A DNA stretch of 64,000 bases from Paramacrobiotus metropolitanus (GCF_019649055.1 NW_026570223.1:1984001-2048000), one strand, 5' to 3'. Numbered from the stretch's first letter, positions 1 through 12,992 are shown. Numbers and translations: made by a program. The notes: a model not told the origin generated them from the sequence alone.

Positions 1-39
1 AACAGTAGACGCACATTTCGTCATATATATACTGGGAAT

Positions 40-954
40 TACGAGGGCCATTCAATATATTCGTAGCACTGTGGTTGCAAATAATTCTCAGAATTATGAT
101 CTAATTTTTTTAAAAACTGTATCATTCATAACTAAATCATAGGGCAATGGCCGAGGTGATACCGCCTACGGCTGGCGGTTGGCATCCATCTGTATAAGGC
201 TACCCGGAGTGAAAAAAAGTTGTCTTGAAAGTGCGCATGTCAAGTTATTATTGCAAAATTTCTTAGAGAAAAACTGTAGAGTTTCTTTTCATGTTGAGTT
301 ATTTGTTCTCTTCCTTAATTCATCGCCACTACGTTGTACTATTACGGACTGGTTACTACGATGCAGCTTCGAGCACTCCGCTTTCTCAACTGAGGGACCA
401 CTTTCAGGAGTCTCGATCCTTGTCTAAAAAGTACTTGAAATAAAAGCCATGATCGAGAAGCATCTTGAATGAGCTAGAAAGAAGCAGCAAATGGGCAAAA
501 TATTCCAGTAGAGGTAGCGTTGAGTAGGGACTGCAGCACCTCGCTCCGGAGATTTGAAAACTGACTTTCACTCGAAATTATCCATATGGTTTTAACGCGC
601 ACAATCAGTCTTCCACAAGTTCATTGCTTTAGTTCTCGCCCTCAAGCTGACGTATCCTTAGAAACTCAATTCATTAGCATACCTTAACCTTTTATGAGTT
701 TAAAAAATTTTAGAGTTTTAAGAAATCTTTCCGTAGCAAAAACTGAAAAAATCATAAAGAGCTCCAGGAAGATTGACATGAGTCGATCTCTTCTCTACCG
801 TGTAACTTCTTTGTGGATCCATTTCAAGATTTAGTACATAAATGTTTGCAGTGTATATAGACTGTAGAAATATACTTTATGGCAATAGTGAAATAAAAAA
901 AATTCAGTGGAAGATGGCGCGGCAGCGCTACGAATATATTGAATGGCCCTCGTA
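40..954. mobile_element. Non-autonomous mariner-like (Tc1/mariner) element
   Basis: Positions 40-67 and 927-954 are a perfect 28-bp inverted repeat whose ends read TACGAGGGCCATTC. Both ends finish in TA, the target duplicated by Tc1/mariner transposons. The 'CGAGGG-CATTCAA' terminus is of the kind seen in mariner elements. The 860 bp inside hold no reading frame I can relate to a transposase, so this looks like a deletion derivative or MITE moved in trans. Perfect arms suggest a recent insertion. The family assignment rests on terminus and TA target only. Confidence 0.7.
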
Positions 955-2501
955 TATGCAGCTTTATTTAAAACCATAATTAATGCCTTCTGTTTAAACG
1001 TAAATTTGATTGCTTCAGGCTTTATAACGTAGACTGACAACATTTTCACACTTTTTATGTGCAATGGCGCTTCACCTTTGTTTGTGATTGAATTTGCTCT
1101 GTATATGTAATTTAATCGTTTGTACATAAATTATTATTCTGATGCCACTGTTCATACATTTACTCAAGCGGTCGGCATAAAGCATTGCAGATAATTCGAT
1201 TTTGGGATTAGCATTTTACCTTTATTTCCCATGTTGGTTTTCGCAGTTACAGTATTGTAGGTCCATTGTGCCCTATTCATAAAAATTTTGGTTGTAAAAT
1301 TCTTGATATGGTTCATAATAATGAACGAGGTTACTGATAGGAGCTGTGACAAATCGACTGTCCGCAACCGCAATTAACGATAATCGCAATATGTTTAGAA
1401 ACTGCACAAAGCTGCCATGCGGTATTGCTCATGTTATCAGCAACGGCATAATTAAAGTGAAAGCACGGATGCCCGCGCTTTCCACACACTGTACTGTCTG
1501 TACATACCATAAATTACCATTATTCAACGTGCTTTCATTACAACGACGACAAAAATCAGTTTCTACGTGCAGCGTTCAAAACGCTCATATTTTTGAATGT
1601 TGGATCCGAATACACACAATTTGGATCGCATTTATGCATTAATCTTTGAAAAATTCGAAATGCAGTGAAAATACAAAACTCAAAAACATCTTTGCTTGCA
1701 AAGACACATATACGTAAGTCGTAACTAAAGAGTATAAGAGACATTGCATAATAGAATAGCTATTCGACAGACATATCACAGAAAATTTAAGATATTTACT
1801 AGATATCGCCTTGTTCTAGAGTTTATTGGTCTTTGCAGAAATAATAATTGGTCGTTTGCTTTCTCGTTACTTCCTGGGTATCACACCAACTGTAGACTTG
1901 TTAAATCTTTATAATCGTCACGCTGAGCGCAATAACTGATTTTCATTTGCATGAACAGAACCGCATTTTGATCGCAAACTTTTATCGGAATAAATAGCAA
2001 AACTTTTACGCCAGCTAAGACTATCTTTAAATTTTAAACGATAATTCCGTCATACAAACATGGCGTGCCGGTACGGTATAACAGAATTCGAGGTAATGCA
2101 GCGGTTTCGCGATATGCGACGGGCTAGGTCAGCGGATTTGCTGATTAGAATTTGATTAGGGCACGACTATCCTACCGAATAACTGCAAAATACGTAAGCA
2201 CATCCAACAAAGATGAAAGATTCTCTAAAGCTAACAATTATAAGCAGACGTGTATGGCTCATATTAATTTTCATTTTTATTCAGTACTGACATTCTCTTT
2301 ACTGGAAAAAAGTGACGCTTACTGCCATATCGGGCGTGACCTTTATACTGTGACCAGTGCAGGATGATGTATGAAAGGTCAATTGCTTAACATACGTGTT
2401 CCCGCGAGAGCATCACATCAAAATTTTGTGAATACCTTTTCGGTGAATCATACAAGTACAAGGCTGCAAACAAGTTTACAATCACGTTTAATATTGCAAA
2501 T
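955..2501. other. Intergenic, no gene recognised
   Basis: AT-rich sequence between the mariner-like element and the first mucin-like gene. Short open frames exist on both strands but none shows family similarity, splice-consistent continuation or a signal peptide. The last few hundred bases presumably hold the promoter of the gene at 2502. Confidence 0.5.
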
Positions 2502-3236
2502 ATGGATAAACTCAGGGTTATACAGCCACTGACGATACTTTTTCTGGTGTTACTGGAAATTTTACCGAGACCCGGGTTCTGCATATCGCCGGTTTCCTTG
2601 CAAAATGGAAATGAGCAAGATTTGCGTGCAGATTGGATGGTCAACAGCGACGACCTCGTCTTCTCTGCAGTAGACGATCCGTTTGATTCCGGTGACATTA
2701 ATGTGCAAAAAAACCGTATTACACTCGACTCAGTGCCTCCAGACGCAGTCGAAACTAATTCTCCAATCCCGGAGGAGATTATTAACACTTCCGATACTAC
2801 ATTTATTACCACGCAAACCACTCCTACTGATATACCTTCTTCCCCTTCCACACTCCAGCCAGTTACCGAAAGCAGCACAAACGCTCCAAATCCCACAACC
2901 GGGAGTGTCTCCAGCGACACCAGCACCACCAGCCAAGAGCTCACCACTTCGTTCAGTGACGATACTACCGCAGCCAAAACTACTTCAAACGCAAATAGTA
3001 GTTTACCGACAGCACTCACGGTAAGCAGTACCACTTCAACTGTGATCCAGACCACAGAGATTGTGAAAACTTCTAAACCTACCACACCCGCTTTCGTTTC
3101 TTCTACAATCACCAGCGGCTCCACGTCTACAGCAGCGCCTGCCGAGGAACCGACAACACCTTCTTCTGGACTACGCCCTGTCATTACCCTTGCGCTTTTT
3201 GTGGTTTCAGTGTTAATTCCATATGTGCTAATGTGA
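2502..3236 (+). CDS. Small mucin-like, probably GPI-anchored surface protein
   Basis: A single-exon, 244-residue protein. Residues 1-27 form a signal peptide (charged start MDKLR, then a hydrophobic run ending PGFC). From about residue 80 to 220 the chain is dominated by Thr, Ser, Pro and Ala, as in mucin-type O-glycosylated stalks. The last 19 residues are hydrophobic (VITLALFVV... ending YVLM) with nothing charged after them, which fits a GPI-attachment signal better than a transmembrane anchor. Expected location is the cell surface or extracellular coat. It shares its plan (signal peptide, Thr/Pro-rich body, hydrophobic end) with the larger gene at 4793, and the two lie next to four Gal3ST genes. 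A 265-codon open frame on the opposite strand is a composition shadow. Ligand and specific role cannot be told from sequence. Confidence 0.75.
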   Translation: MDKLRVIQPLTILFLVLLEILPRPGFCISPVSLQNGNEQDLRADWMVNSDDLVFSAVDDPFDSGDINVQKNRITLDSVPPDAVETNSPIPEEIINTSDTTFITTQTTPTDIPSSPSTLQPVTESSTNAPNPTTGSVSSDTSTTSQELTTSFSDDTTAAKTTSNANSSLPTALTVSSTTSTVIQTTEIVKTSKPTTPAFVSSTITSGSTSTAAPAEEPTTPSSGLRPVITLALFVVSVLIPYVLM

Positions 3237-4792
3237 ATTCCGTATTAAAATTAAAATGGTTATTAAACAGAATTGTTACGGGTATGTGAAAATATTATAG
3301 GGTCTAAAGTCTCGAGATGTTACAAGTTAATTCTGACAATGCTCCAACTAACTGAATTTTTGAATTTGGATAGAAATGACAGTAAACCTTGCATAAACAC
3401 TTACTGTGCATGTTGTCTTTTCTCAATTTAATACGTACGTGAAAGGAATACCAATCCGATTTTCGGCTTTGCCAGAAACAAGTCCAATAACTGCCTAGAT
3501 ATTTGTGGTGTCGGGCAGAAAGCTTTAACTGTATGTCCAAATACTACCACAAAGCAATATGTACATGTATTACCCTAGAAGATGCATCTCACGACACCAG
3601 CTGGCTGCGTAACCTACTATGGGATGACCTTTGCTGCGTTTCCTTTTATGCTTTGTATCTGTATATCAACGACAGCACAAGTTTGGCTGCCGGTATTATC
3701 TCTGCACTGTCGAGCAATGTATACATCTTGAAATTCTTTGAGTTCGTAAACTTGAACTGTTTATGCGCCGTTATTTGAAAATCATATGCTGCAAGCGATA
3801 ACAAATATTAGTTTTGTGGCAACTCTATATCCAGCTACTGTAAGTCCAAAAGAATGTCCATATGCTAATTGTCATTATAATACGTAATTTCATTATTGTA
3901 ATTGGTTGCGTATAAGCGGGATAATTCTAGAAAACACGATACGATAAAGCGCCGCCGACAATAAACGTACAAACTTGCTCATGGTGTTATAGTCATACAT
4001 AGAAGTTCCAAATTCAGTATTCTACAAAATTCTTCACTCATATTTTTCAATTTTGAAATCCTCATCACAAAATCAAATCGATGTTAGTAATACGAGGTGA
4101 TGTAACTGCAACCGAAATGCAGCAAATATTTGCATAATGTCGTACAAAAGGTTCGTTGACCGTCTGTAATCATGAATGTTCACCAGTGAGGTAAACGCAG
4201 TTATACGTAGTACTTAACTGACGAAACTGATTGCGGAACTTCCTGCCTAAATATCAGGAAAGGCATTCTCTTTACAAATGGTCCTTACTCGTAAACCGAA
4301 TGACTTTTGTGCGTTTCTAGAGCTTGTAAGCTCTAGAAACGCACAAAAGTAGTTATGTAGTTATTAAAACTTTTCTATAAAGTACGTTTTACATAGCTAC
4401 ATTTGCTAAGAACCTTATGATTGAATGCCCTACTAAAAACATGCGGAAGGTTGTAAAACGGATTTTTGAATAGCACCTTATCACTGATAACGATGATGAA
4501 TCGCAATCACCATAATGAGGTCGTCAGACCGTTGACAAACAAAGCATACAGGTCGCGCCCTAAACAACTGATATCGATGAGCATTTTCTGCTAACACAAA
4601 AGTCACTATACGGTATCCCTGTTACAGCCATTTGTCGGTATAAAGCCGCTCATTTATAATTTGTTTGGTCCCATCTGCTTTATACGGGTGTCGAAGACGA
4701 AATTTTTACGGTTAAACACGTTTGTGAAGTGTTTAATGAACTGCTTTTCTCAACGGATATCTATTTTGCGTTAAGACAAGCAGTAGTTGACA
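3237..4792. other. Intergenic between the two mucin-like genes
   Basis: No gene recognised. The stretch contains the 23-bp perfect hairpin at 4303-4350, listed separately, and otherwise unremarkable AT-rich sequence. Confidence 0.5.
4303..4350. repeat. Perfect 23-bp hairpin with a 2-nt loop
   Basis: Positions 4303-4325 and 4328-4350 are exact reverse complements separated only by GT. The arm begins ACTTTTGTGCG. A perfect 46-base palindrome of this length does not arise easily by chance. It could be a template-switch product, a cruciform site or a small foldback; there is no coding context. Confidence 0.8.
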
Positions 4793-7700
4793 ATGTACTT
4801 CTCTTATGCATTCATCGCCCTTTTGATGCTGCAGTGTAAAACGGATATTAACGCAGCTGTTATCCCCCGACGTTCCCACTACGGACACAACAATGCTGTC
4901 CAACAGTCCTCACAACAAGGAAGTAGTAGGATACGAGAAGGTATAATTGATACAAAATTTTAATGTACGCAAATATTCCAAACGATTGAACTCGTTCAGA
5001 TTTTGCGGGATCCAATCGCGTCTGTACATAACCTGCACACGCGACGGTTATTATTAACAAACAAGTTATGAAAGCAACAGCACGTTCGACATCGTGCGTT
5101 TTTACAGGCATACGCACTACGTTCGATGATGAAACGACTGCTGCATCCGCAACCGAAGCGACTGTGCCACCGCCAACGCAACCTACTGATCCACCGGCTA
5201 CGCAACCGACCGAAGCGCCAGTGACACAACCAACTGATACACCGGCTACGCAACCGACCGAAGCACCAGTAACGCAGCCAACTGCTGCACCGGTTACACA
5301 GCCAACTGATGCACCGGTCACACAACCCACCGAAGCACCGGTAACACAGCCAACTGATGCACCGGCTACGCAACCAACCGAAGCACCGGTAACACAGCCA
5401 ACTGATGCACCAGGTACAGAGCCAACTGATGCACCGGCTACGCAACTAACCGAAGCACCGGTAACACAGCCAACTGATGCACCAGGTACAGAGCCAACTG
5501 ATGCACCGGCTACGCAACTAACCGAAGTACCGGTAACACAGCCAACTGATGCACCGGCTACACAACCAACTGATCCACCGGCTACGCAACCGACCGAAGC
5601 ACCAGTAACACAGCCAACTGATGCACCGGCTACGCAACCAACCGAAGCACCGGTAACTCAGCCGACTGATGGACCGGTAACACATCCAACCGAAGCACCG
5701 GTAACACAGCCAACTGATGCACCAGTTACAGAGCCAACTGATGCACCAGTTACAGAGCCAACTGATGCACCAGTTACAGAGCCAACTGATGCACCAGTTA
5801 CAGAGCCAACTGATGCACCAGTTACAGAGCCAACTGATGCACCAGTTACAGAGCCAACTGATGCACCAGTTACACAGCCGACTGATGCACCGGGCACACA
5901 ACCAACCGAAGCACCGGTAACACAGCCAACTGATGCGCCGGCTACACAACCAACTGATGCACCGGCTACGCAACCAACCGAAGCACCGGTAACACAGCCA
6001 ACTGATGCACCAGTTACACAGCCAACTGATGCACCGGTTACACAGCCGACTGATGCACCGGTCACACAACCAACCAAAGCACCGGTAACACAGCCAACTG
6101 ATGCGCCGGCTACACAACCAACTGATGCACCGGCTACGCAACCAACCGAAGCACCGGTAACACAGCCAACTGATGCACCAGTTACACAGCCAACTGATGC
6201 ACCGGTTACGCAGCCGACTGATGCACCGGTCACACAACCAACCGAAGCACCGGTAACACAGCCAACTGATGCACCAGTTACACAGCCAACTGCTGCACCG
6301 GCTACACAACCAACCGAAGCACCGGTAACTCAGCCAACTGATGGACCGGTCACACAACCGACCGACGCACCGGTAACTCAGCCGACTGATGGACCGGTAA
6401 CACAACCAACTGATGCACCGGCTACACAACCAACCGAAGCACCGGTAACTCAGCCAACTGATGGACCGGTCACACAACCGACCGACGCACCGGTAACTCA
6501 GCCGACTGATGGACCGGTAACACAACCAACTGATGCACCGGCTACACAACCAACCGAAGCACCGGTAACTCAGCCAACTGATGGACCGGTCACACAACCG
6601 ACCGACGCACCGGTAACTCAGCCGACTGATGGACCGGTAACACAACCAACTGATGCACCGGCTACACAACCAACCGAAGCACCGGTAACTCAGCCAACTG
6701 ATGGACCGGTCACACAACCGACCGACGCACCGGTAACTCAGCCGACTGATGGACCGGTAACACAACCAACTGATGCACCGGCTACACAACCGACCGAAGC
6801 ACCGGTAACTCCGCGTACTGATGGACCGGTAACACAGCCAACTGATGCACCAGTTACACAGCCAACTGCTACACCGGCTACACAACCGACCGAAGCACCC
6901 GTAACACAGCCAACTGATATACCAGTTACACAGCCAACTGATGCACCGGTCACACAACCAACTGATGCACCGGCTACACAACCGACCGAAGCACCGGTAA
7001 CTCCGCCAACTGATGGACCGGCTACACAACCGACCGAAGCACCGGTAACTCAGCCAACTGATGGACCGGTCACACAACCAACTGATGCACCGGCTACACA
7101 ACCGACCGAAGCACCAGTAACTCAGCCAACTGATGGACCGGTCACACAACCGACCGAAGCACCGGTAACTCCGCCAACTGATGGACCGGTAACACAGCCA
7201 ACTGATGCACCGGTCACACAACCAACTGATGCACCGGCTACGCAACCGACCGAAGCACCGGCCACACAATCAACGGAGGCATCCTTCACTTACCCAACTG
7301 CGGTAACACTACAAACTACTAACGGTACTACCTCAACTTCTGTCCAGACTACTGCTATAACTAGAACTAGCTCAGTAACCTTTAAGCCGACATCTGAGCG
7401 GCCTACCTCAAGGCATACTTCGACAATCCCCAGCAGTACCAGTAGTACATCCGCTAGGACCACTACCAAGCTTACTACGACATCTAAGGTCACGGCAATG
7501 ATAACGGAATCTGCAACCAGGTACATCTGCTTTTGTGTCATGTTTTATGCGAACCCGCCACCCAAACTGTGTTTAACACTGTACAAGTACAATGTACAAT
7601 ATTGTAGCCTAACATGCAATCAAAACGACCCTGAATTAATCTAATTTTAACTTTTCTGTGGCTGGCATAATTCGTTCATACGGAAAGCCGATTTGAGCCG

Positions 7701-7851
7701 TGCTGAATGCTTATCCGTTTCTGATAATTATCTTTTTAGCACATCGGATGTTCCTTCTTGCGCTTCTGGATTGTGGATGGCAAATATGCGTTTCCAACCT
7801 ATGTTGTTCCTTTTCGGGTTTTTGATTGCGCATGCTAGATTCCATATATAA
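4793..7851 (+). CDS. Giant Thr/Pro-repeat mucin-like protein with GPI-type tail
   Basis: Three exons, 4793-4940, 5108-7520 and 7740-7851. Phases agree: 1 nt left at the first junction, 2 nt at the second. Exon 1 gives a signal peptide (MYFSYAFIALLML..., cleavage probably near INA/AV). Exon 2 holds about 85 copies of an 8-residue unit, P-T-(D/E)-(A/G)-P-(V/A)-T-Q, then a Ser/Thr-rich stretch. Exon 3 ends in a hydrophobic tail (MLFLFGFLIAHARFHI), consistent with GPI anchoring. Every unit offers several Thr next to Pro, typical O-glycosylation sites, so the protein is likely a rigid, heavily glycosylated surface or matrix filament. If the last intron is retained, reading stops at 7644 with a Cys-containing tail and no anchor. 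The plan matches the gene at 2502. A 583-codon frame on the other strand is a by-product of the 24-bp period. Confidence 0.8.
5173..7271 (+). repeat. 24-bp coding tandem array with higher-order repeats
   Basis: The array encodes the 8-residue unit of the mucin-like protein. Three levels of recent duplication are visible. Positions 5713-5856 are six identical 24-bp units. Positions 5929-6096 and 6097-6264 are a 168-bp (7-unit) duplication with only a couple of differences. Positions 6301-6780 are four identical 120-bp (5-unit) blocks. All periods are multiples of 24, so the frame is never broken. Confidence 0.95.
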
Positions 7852-8995
7852 CAAAAACTAGCACTACCAAATAATTTTGTTTTCTCATTTCGTGGTTTAC
7901 TTTTGGCGGCAACGCTGAAGTGACCGCACGCTGATTGTTACGTATTTAACTAATATATTAGAACTGTTGCAAATTATCTCTATTCTTGGTACTGTACGTA
8001 CGTACTGTACAATACATAGTTCACGATACATGTATAAATATTTGCTGTTTAACAGCAGAGAATGCCGTTCAAGCGGCAAAATGATAATAATGTGAACGGC
8101 TTTGCAAGTGCATCTCAAAAGGATGCAGAAAATTGTAGGCAATAATCAACAGCCACATATACGACGAGCCGGATGAGGTACTTTTAGACAGAGTAATTAA
8201 TTATTATCCAGTAATTTCCCCAGAAGAAATAGTACACCAGGAAACACCATTTGGTTCTTTAGGGATACATGTAGTCGTCACATTCGTGCTGTCGCTGACA
8301 ATCAAGCAACCTCTATTGTTCGTCAACTTCGTACGCATGGTCAGTGATTCTTTTGCTGATTTATTTTGTACTGTATCCGCATACAAGAATTGTGGAAGCA
8401 AATTCGGCAAAAATTTCTTATTAAGCATCAATCAATGGAGGCGACCTAATCACACAGAAAATTTGATCTAAATTTGCTCCTATGGCGCCGTCCCAAGGGT
8501 AGACGCCGCATGGCCACGTTGGATCTCGATGCTGATCTGCTGACGAAGAAATTCCGTAGCCCGTTTTTCCTACCTTCTATAGTCGCGTCAGAGTGTGGAA
8601 GGCCTTGTTGCCTATTTGTCCAGTCGCTCCAGTGATGGGCAAAATTATGTACATATTTCGCAAGATCAATCAAACCATAGGACACTGTTTGCCACATTTC
8701 GCTGTTTGCTACATTAATGTGTAATAGCTCTAATAGTGCCCATTCAGCAGTGCGGGAGTACTCTCCGCAACAAGTACAGCGCGGAAGTACGAGTAATTAG
8801 TAGTCGTAACCATTACTGTAGCTCGGTTTTCCTTTTTCAGAGCGATACCGTTGGGCTGCTACACGCACCCCGTTTTCTGCTGACCTCCGTGTAACACCAT
8901 GTTTCGTCCGTGTAACACAATAGTCGAGCTGGTTAACTGCAACCAACACGAACAAAGAAGACTCGGGATTGCCTTATCTGTTATCACGAACCCAG
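7852..8995. other. Intergenic, no gene recognised
   Basis: Lies between the repeat mucin and the first sulfotransferase gene, which converge here. A 70-odd-codon minus-strand frame near 8204-8431 and another near 8446-8697 have no recognisable similarity or supporting splice sites. I see no RNA gene. Confidence 0.45.
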
Positions 8996-10877
8996 TCAAA
9001 AGACCGGCCACGTGGTATTGCTTGTTCCTCGGACGCGGATATGGCGAAGCAACTTGCTTTTGTCAATTATATTGATACTCTTGCCGTCGGCAGCGATATT
9101 CACCGACTTCGCCACGTCAAAATCTTCGTTACAGAATTCGCCATCGTTCGGTTTTTCTTCCTGATATTGACTTTTAAATCCATAATTCGGCCAAAATTTG
9201 ACACGGATTCTTTCCGTGAATTCAACTTCGTGCATACATAAAATCCAGCATTGCTCCCGCTCCTTCTCCTTTATTAATGCAAGCGCATTATTCAATCCGC
9301 TACCGCCCACGCACTTGTTTTTCCATATTTGCCGTAGAGACCGTAATTTTTGTATATCCTCGGCCATCTGTTTTTCTCCATACATCGCTCTCTTCTGTTG
9401 AAAGCGCATCAGAAAATGCCGGTAAAACATATTATCAGCATGATTCCAAGCCAAGATATCGCCCGTAACTTTCTGTTTTAGCATTACCGGATGTTGTTTA
9501 TTTTGGCGGTTTAAATGGAACTCTATAACATCATCCCATTCCCAGCACAGCAACTGGCGAAGTAACACCAGTGATTCATCCATGTAATCACTAATCATAA
9601 TCAACGCAAACTGTTTGCCGATATAATCAATGGTTTCTTGTACTGCCGTTATATTATCAAAATTCTCTTTCTCCAACCCAAAGTCCGACATCATGGGATT
9701 CCGGGCAAATTGTAGAGACCGATCATCACTTTTGTTGAAATAGTACCGTCGCGGATCCGCTACGAATTCTTCCAGAGAAACACTGAATCGTCGATTGAGA
9801 GAAAAATATGCCCACGTTGATTGGTACATCGCCGCCGGTTCGCGCAAGATGCCAATGTAAACGGTATCTTTCGGCATCATTGCCGGTATTACATCTTTGT
9901 TGAATCGCGCATGATGGGCAAAGATGTCATATTGCGTACTAAATTGTCGCGGAACGGGCAGCGCCATTTCGGGACGAAACCGTTCGAAGTTTTCAAATGT
10001 CCCGAGATTGTTGGAAAACCAAGGAATTACAAAAGTCAAGTTATGTTGATTTCCATAACGCATTAGTATATTCTGGATACTGGTGCTGCCGCATTTGTGC
10101 GTTTTGACGAACATAATGTGACTAACTGGCTGACACCCAGAACCGGAAGAAATTTCGTTTGCACCAGTGTTAATGCTGTTGTTCCGGACATTCCTAAACA
10201 GTTCCATACAATACTAATTTTTAAATTCTTATGTTTGTCTGTTTGTTACTGCTCGTGCACAGGTACCTATAGCTACCTAGTAACTTGTTTCTGCGTGTAT
10301 CGCAGCACGAAGTCCTAAATAAGCCACGTGCTTCATTTTGTTATGATTGACTATTGACCTGCCGTAATTAGACTATTGACGCATTTTACCAGACGCATCA
10401 TAATAACGATCACTTTGATACCTTGCATTGATTAAATTAACTGCAGTAATTACAGTATATAATAATTGTCTTATGGTCAATATATTTTAAAAGTTCTCAT
10501 TATGCTGACGTTTGTCGGTGCAAAATAAGACAGCTCTACTGTATTTCCATCACCAAGCGGTCAAATGTATGTACTGTTTTGCAAGCAAGGATTATTAAGC
10601 AACAGCCTAAAAATGAAATACCTGCATGCAGCAGCGCAAGATTTATGACAGAAAAGATTACTATGAAAATTAGGAAACAAAATGCTTAAACGGTACAGTG
10701 ATTGAATAGTAAATTTTACCTTCCTGTTCCCGGTGGCTGGGATGCTTCTTGAAAGCTAAATGAACGATGCTTGGCAAGGGATAGCGTGAATAGTATCAAA
10801 ATCAACGATAATCCCAAGACGATCGCCTTGCGAGTTTTTTTTGCTGCGGAGGTGGCGATAGTAATGATAATGATCAT
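8996..10877 (-). CDS. Galactose-3-O-sulfotransferase paralog A
   Basis: Two exons, 10877-10720 and 10193-8996, joined in phase 2, give 451 residues. Exon 1 encodes a short cytosolic start and one membrane span (VLGLSLILILFTLSL), the type II anchor of Golgi sulfotransferases. Exon 2 carries the PAPS 5'-phosphosulfate loop (FVKTHKCGSTSIQN...RYG) and, about 90 residues on, the 3'-phosphate site (YIGILREP...S.W). These match the Gal3ST family (galactosylceramide and galactose 3-O-sulfotransferases), which transfers sulfate from PAPS to the 3-OH of galactose on glycolipids or glycoproteins in the Golgi lumen. A conserved end block (FWPNYGF) recurs in paralogs C and D. The acceptor at 10194 is chosen because nearer upstream AGs break frame. 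The acceptor substrate is not predictable. Confidence 0.88.
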
Positions 10878-12992
10878 AATGACAAATGTTAAGACCGCTT
10901 GATCACCAGAGATCAGACTGGCTGCAAGCAGCGCGTTTCACCAATACAATAAAACGTAATAAATTATTATTCTTATAATTAGCTAACCGTGTTGAAACTA
11001 TATGTAATTAAATAAAAAATTGCAGTGGTTACGTGGGCGTACTCGATCATAGTTTCCAGCGTCCACATGCAGCTTAAATTCGCAGTAATATCGAAGTATA
11101 GATGCAAACATCGAAATAATTATGGAATATCTTTAAAGAGATTATGCTACAGCCTTTCTCCGTTCCAAGACGCTTCAGATATCTGAGTATGTTTGTCAAC
11201 GCTACAAGTCTAGAATCCGTAAAAACGACCGAAATATCTTTTAAATTAGTATGCAAATATCAATTTTTTACTTGTGTTATGAAGCAGCTGATTCGAATTT
11301 CACGGTAGAGTGCCGCTTGATCAAATTAACTTAAAACCAGTGTGTGCAAAGTCAGTTTCGTCTATGCAGTGTGTTCATAATTACCGTATTATGCGGAGGC
11401 AATGCAAGAAGCAAACGCATTCAGTGCCAATTCACCTCGCGAACGACCCATATGTTCGCGTTCCTGACAAGGCACAAAACATTTTGGGTCGAAAATGCAT
11501 GAGATGCTGCATCGAAATACAGCTTATAATAACATGTATCAGTTTGATTAAACTGTCAACCGCCACCTTCTGCAAAAGTATTTGTACATTCAGCCGGCAC
11601 GTTGAAGTAGAACTGTAGAACGATCAACGATATGTTTCGATGAGAATAGAAATGGTCTGCCAGCGTTAACATTTATTGTAATATCATGCATTATAGTTGA
11701 TACATGCAACGCACTTTGACTTCGATTTTATGATGCATAAAACGCTTCTATGCAAAGTCAAAATATCATTGCAGCAGTGATACAGGCAAAAAAAGACAAG
11801 CATACGTCGAAGGGTTGATATAACCGGCTTTCACCTAAATATTCAACTGATAAGAAATATTAAATATACACTTATTTTACTACGTCATAACTTGATAAGA
11901 ATGCGATGTTGACCCGTCAGTATTTTATAAATTATAATGAGCCGCATAAAGTATGTTAGCATAGCTAAGGATATACTGTACGTGTATTCGACCGCTCACA
12001 GTATGCACTGTTTGCTCATGATCACACTATAGTTGTATGTACTGTAACTTGCTATCACTAGCTGCAACAGACATATATATAACCATAATAATTGTAAGAA
12101 TCCTATAATATTTCCTAGTGGTACTATTTTTTTTGCATAATTATCATACAATTCCATGGTCTGACAGCGTTTGTCAGTACCGGTACCGTACATCAGTAGG
12201 TTTCGAAAACTTGGCGTGCCGGCTTGAAGCGAAAACCGAGACGAAGGGCAAGACATGATGGTCTTGCATTCTTGATGGGATGCACGGTTTTTTTAATAAG
12301 CATTATTACGATTTCCATTGATGCAGCTTAGGCATTTTGACATCAAAGTGACCGGAAACGCAAATTACGATTGCCCTTACTAAGGTATGCACGCATAAGC
12401 GAACCGTTCCTCCATGTGGCTTATGAGTAGGTACGCCTGCAGTCCGATACATCTTCAATATTGCATATTTTGTGCACCTGATCAATAAGTACAATATCCG
12501 CAGATTTAGCAGGACAATCCTTGAGCCTCGAAGCACTGCAGAATTTTTTGCGAAGTCACTGCGAAACCGTTGGCTACGTACCTTATTAGTGTGCTGTGCG
12601 CCTTACGATTTCTGCAGCATCATGTCGTGTTAAAGTTTGAAATGTGAAAAAATGGGTCGAAAACTTGTATTATTCTCTCTATGCAGCCGCGCCATACTTC
12701 TGACTGTAGCATAGATTCATATAATTATACCGTACAGCACTATTTTTAACCCTAGAAGACATTTATTTTTATATTGGTTATTTTTAACTATGTTACGGTA
12801 AATTACTGTGGTAATATTTTTAACTGATTGCGGTACAAAGGAAAAAGGATTTTTTATTACCCGGGAAAGCAATATATTGTATTGCTTTTATGCATTTTCG
12901 GTTTTGTTATCGATTGTCAATGTTTTTGCAAGGAGGCAGTGTAAAGTGGCCCTTCTAATAGAACGTGGTCAGCTGGCCAGTTGGATGGGGAT
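10878..12992. other. Intergenic between divergent Gal3ST genes A and B
   Basis: About 2.1 kb between the starts of two head-to-head paralogs, so it should hold both promoters. No conserved coding frame, RNA gene or repeat was recognised. Several 60-100-codon frames on both strands look random. Confidence 0.5.

Noticed and set aside
2387-3184. 265-codon minus-strand frame opposite the first mucin-like gene
   Set aside because: A Val/Ser-rich mirror of Thr/Ser/Pro codons; the plus strand has a proper signal peptide and tail.
5518-7269. 583-codon open frame on the minus strand through the mucin repeat (Cys/Trp/Arg/Ser-rich)
   Set aside because: The 24-bp period is a multiple of three, so any frame without a stop in one unit stays open throughout. 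Other shadow frames in the array are equally open. No start context or splice support.
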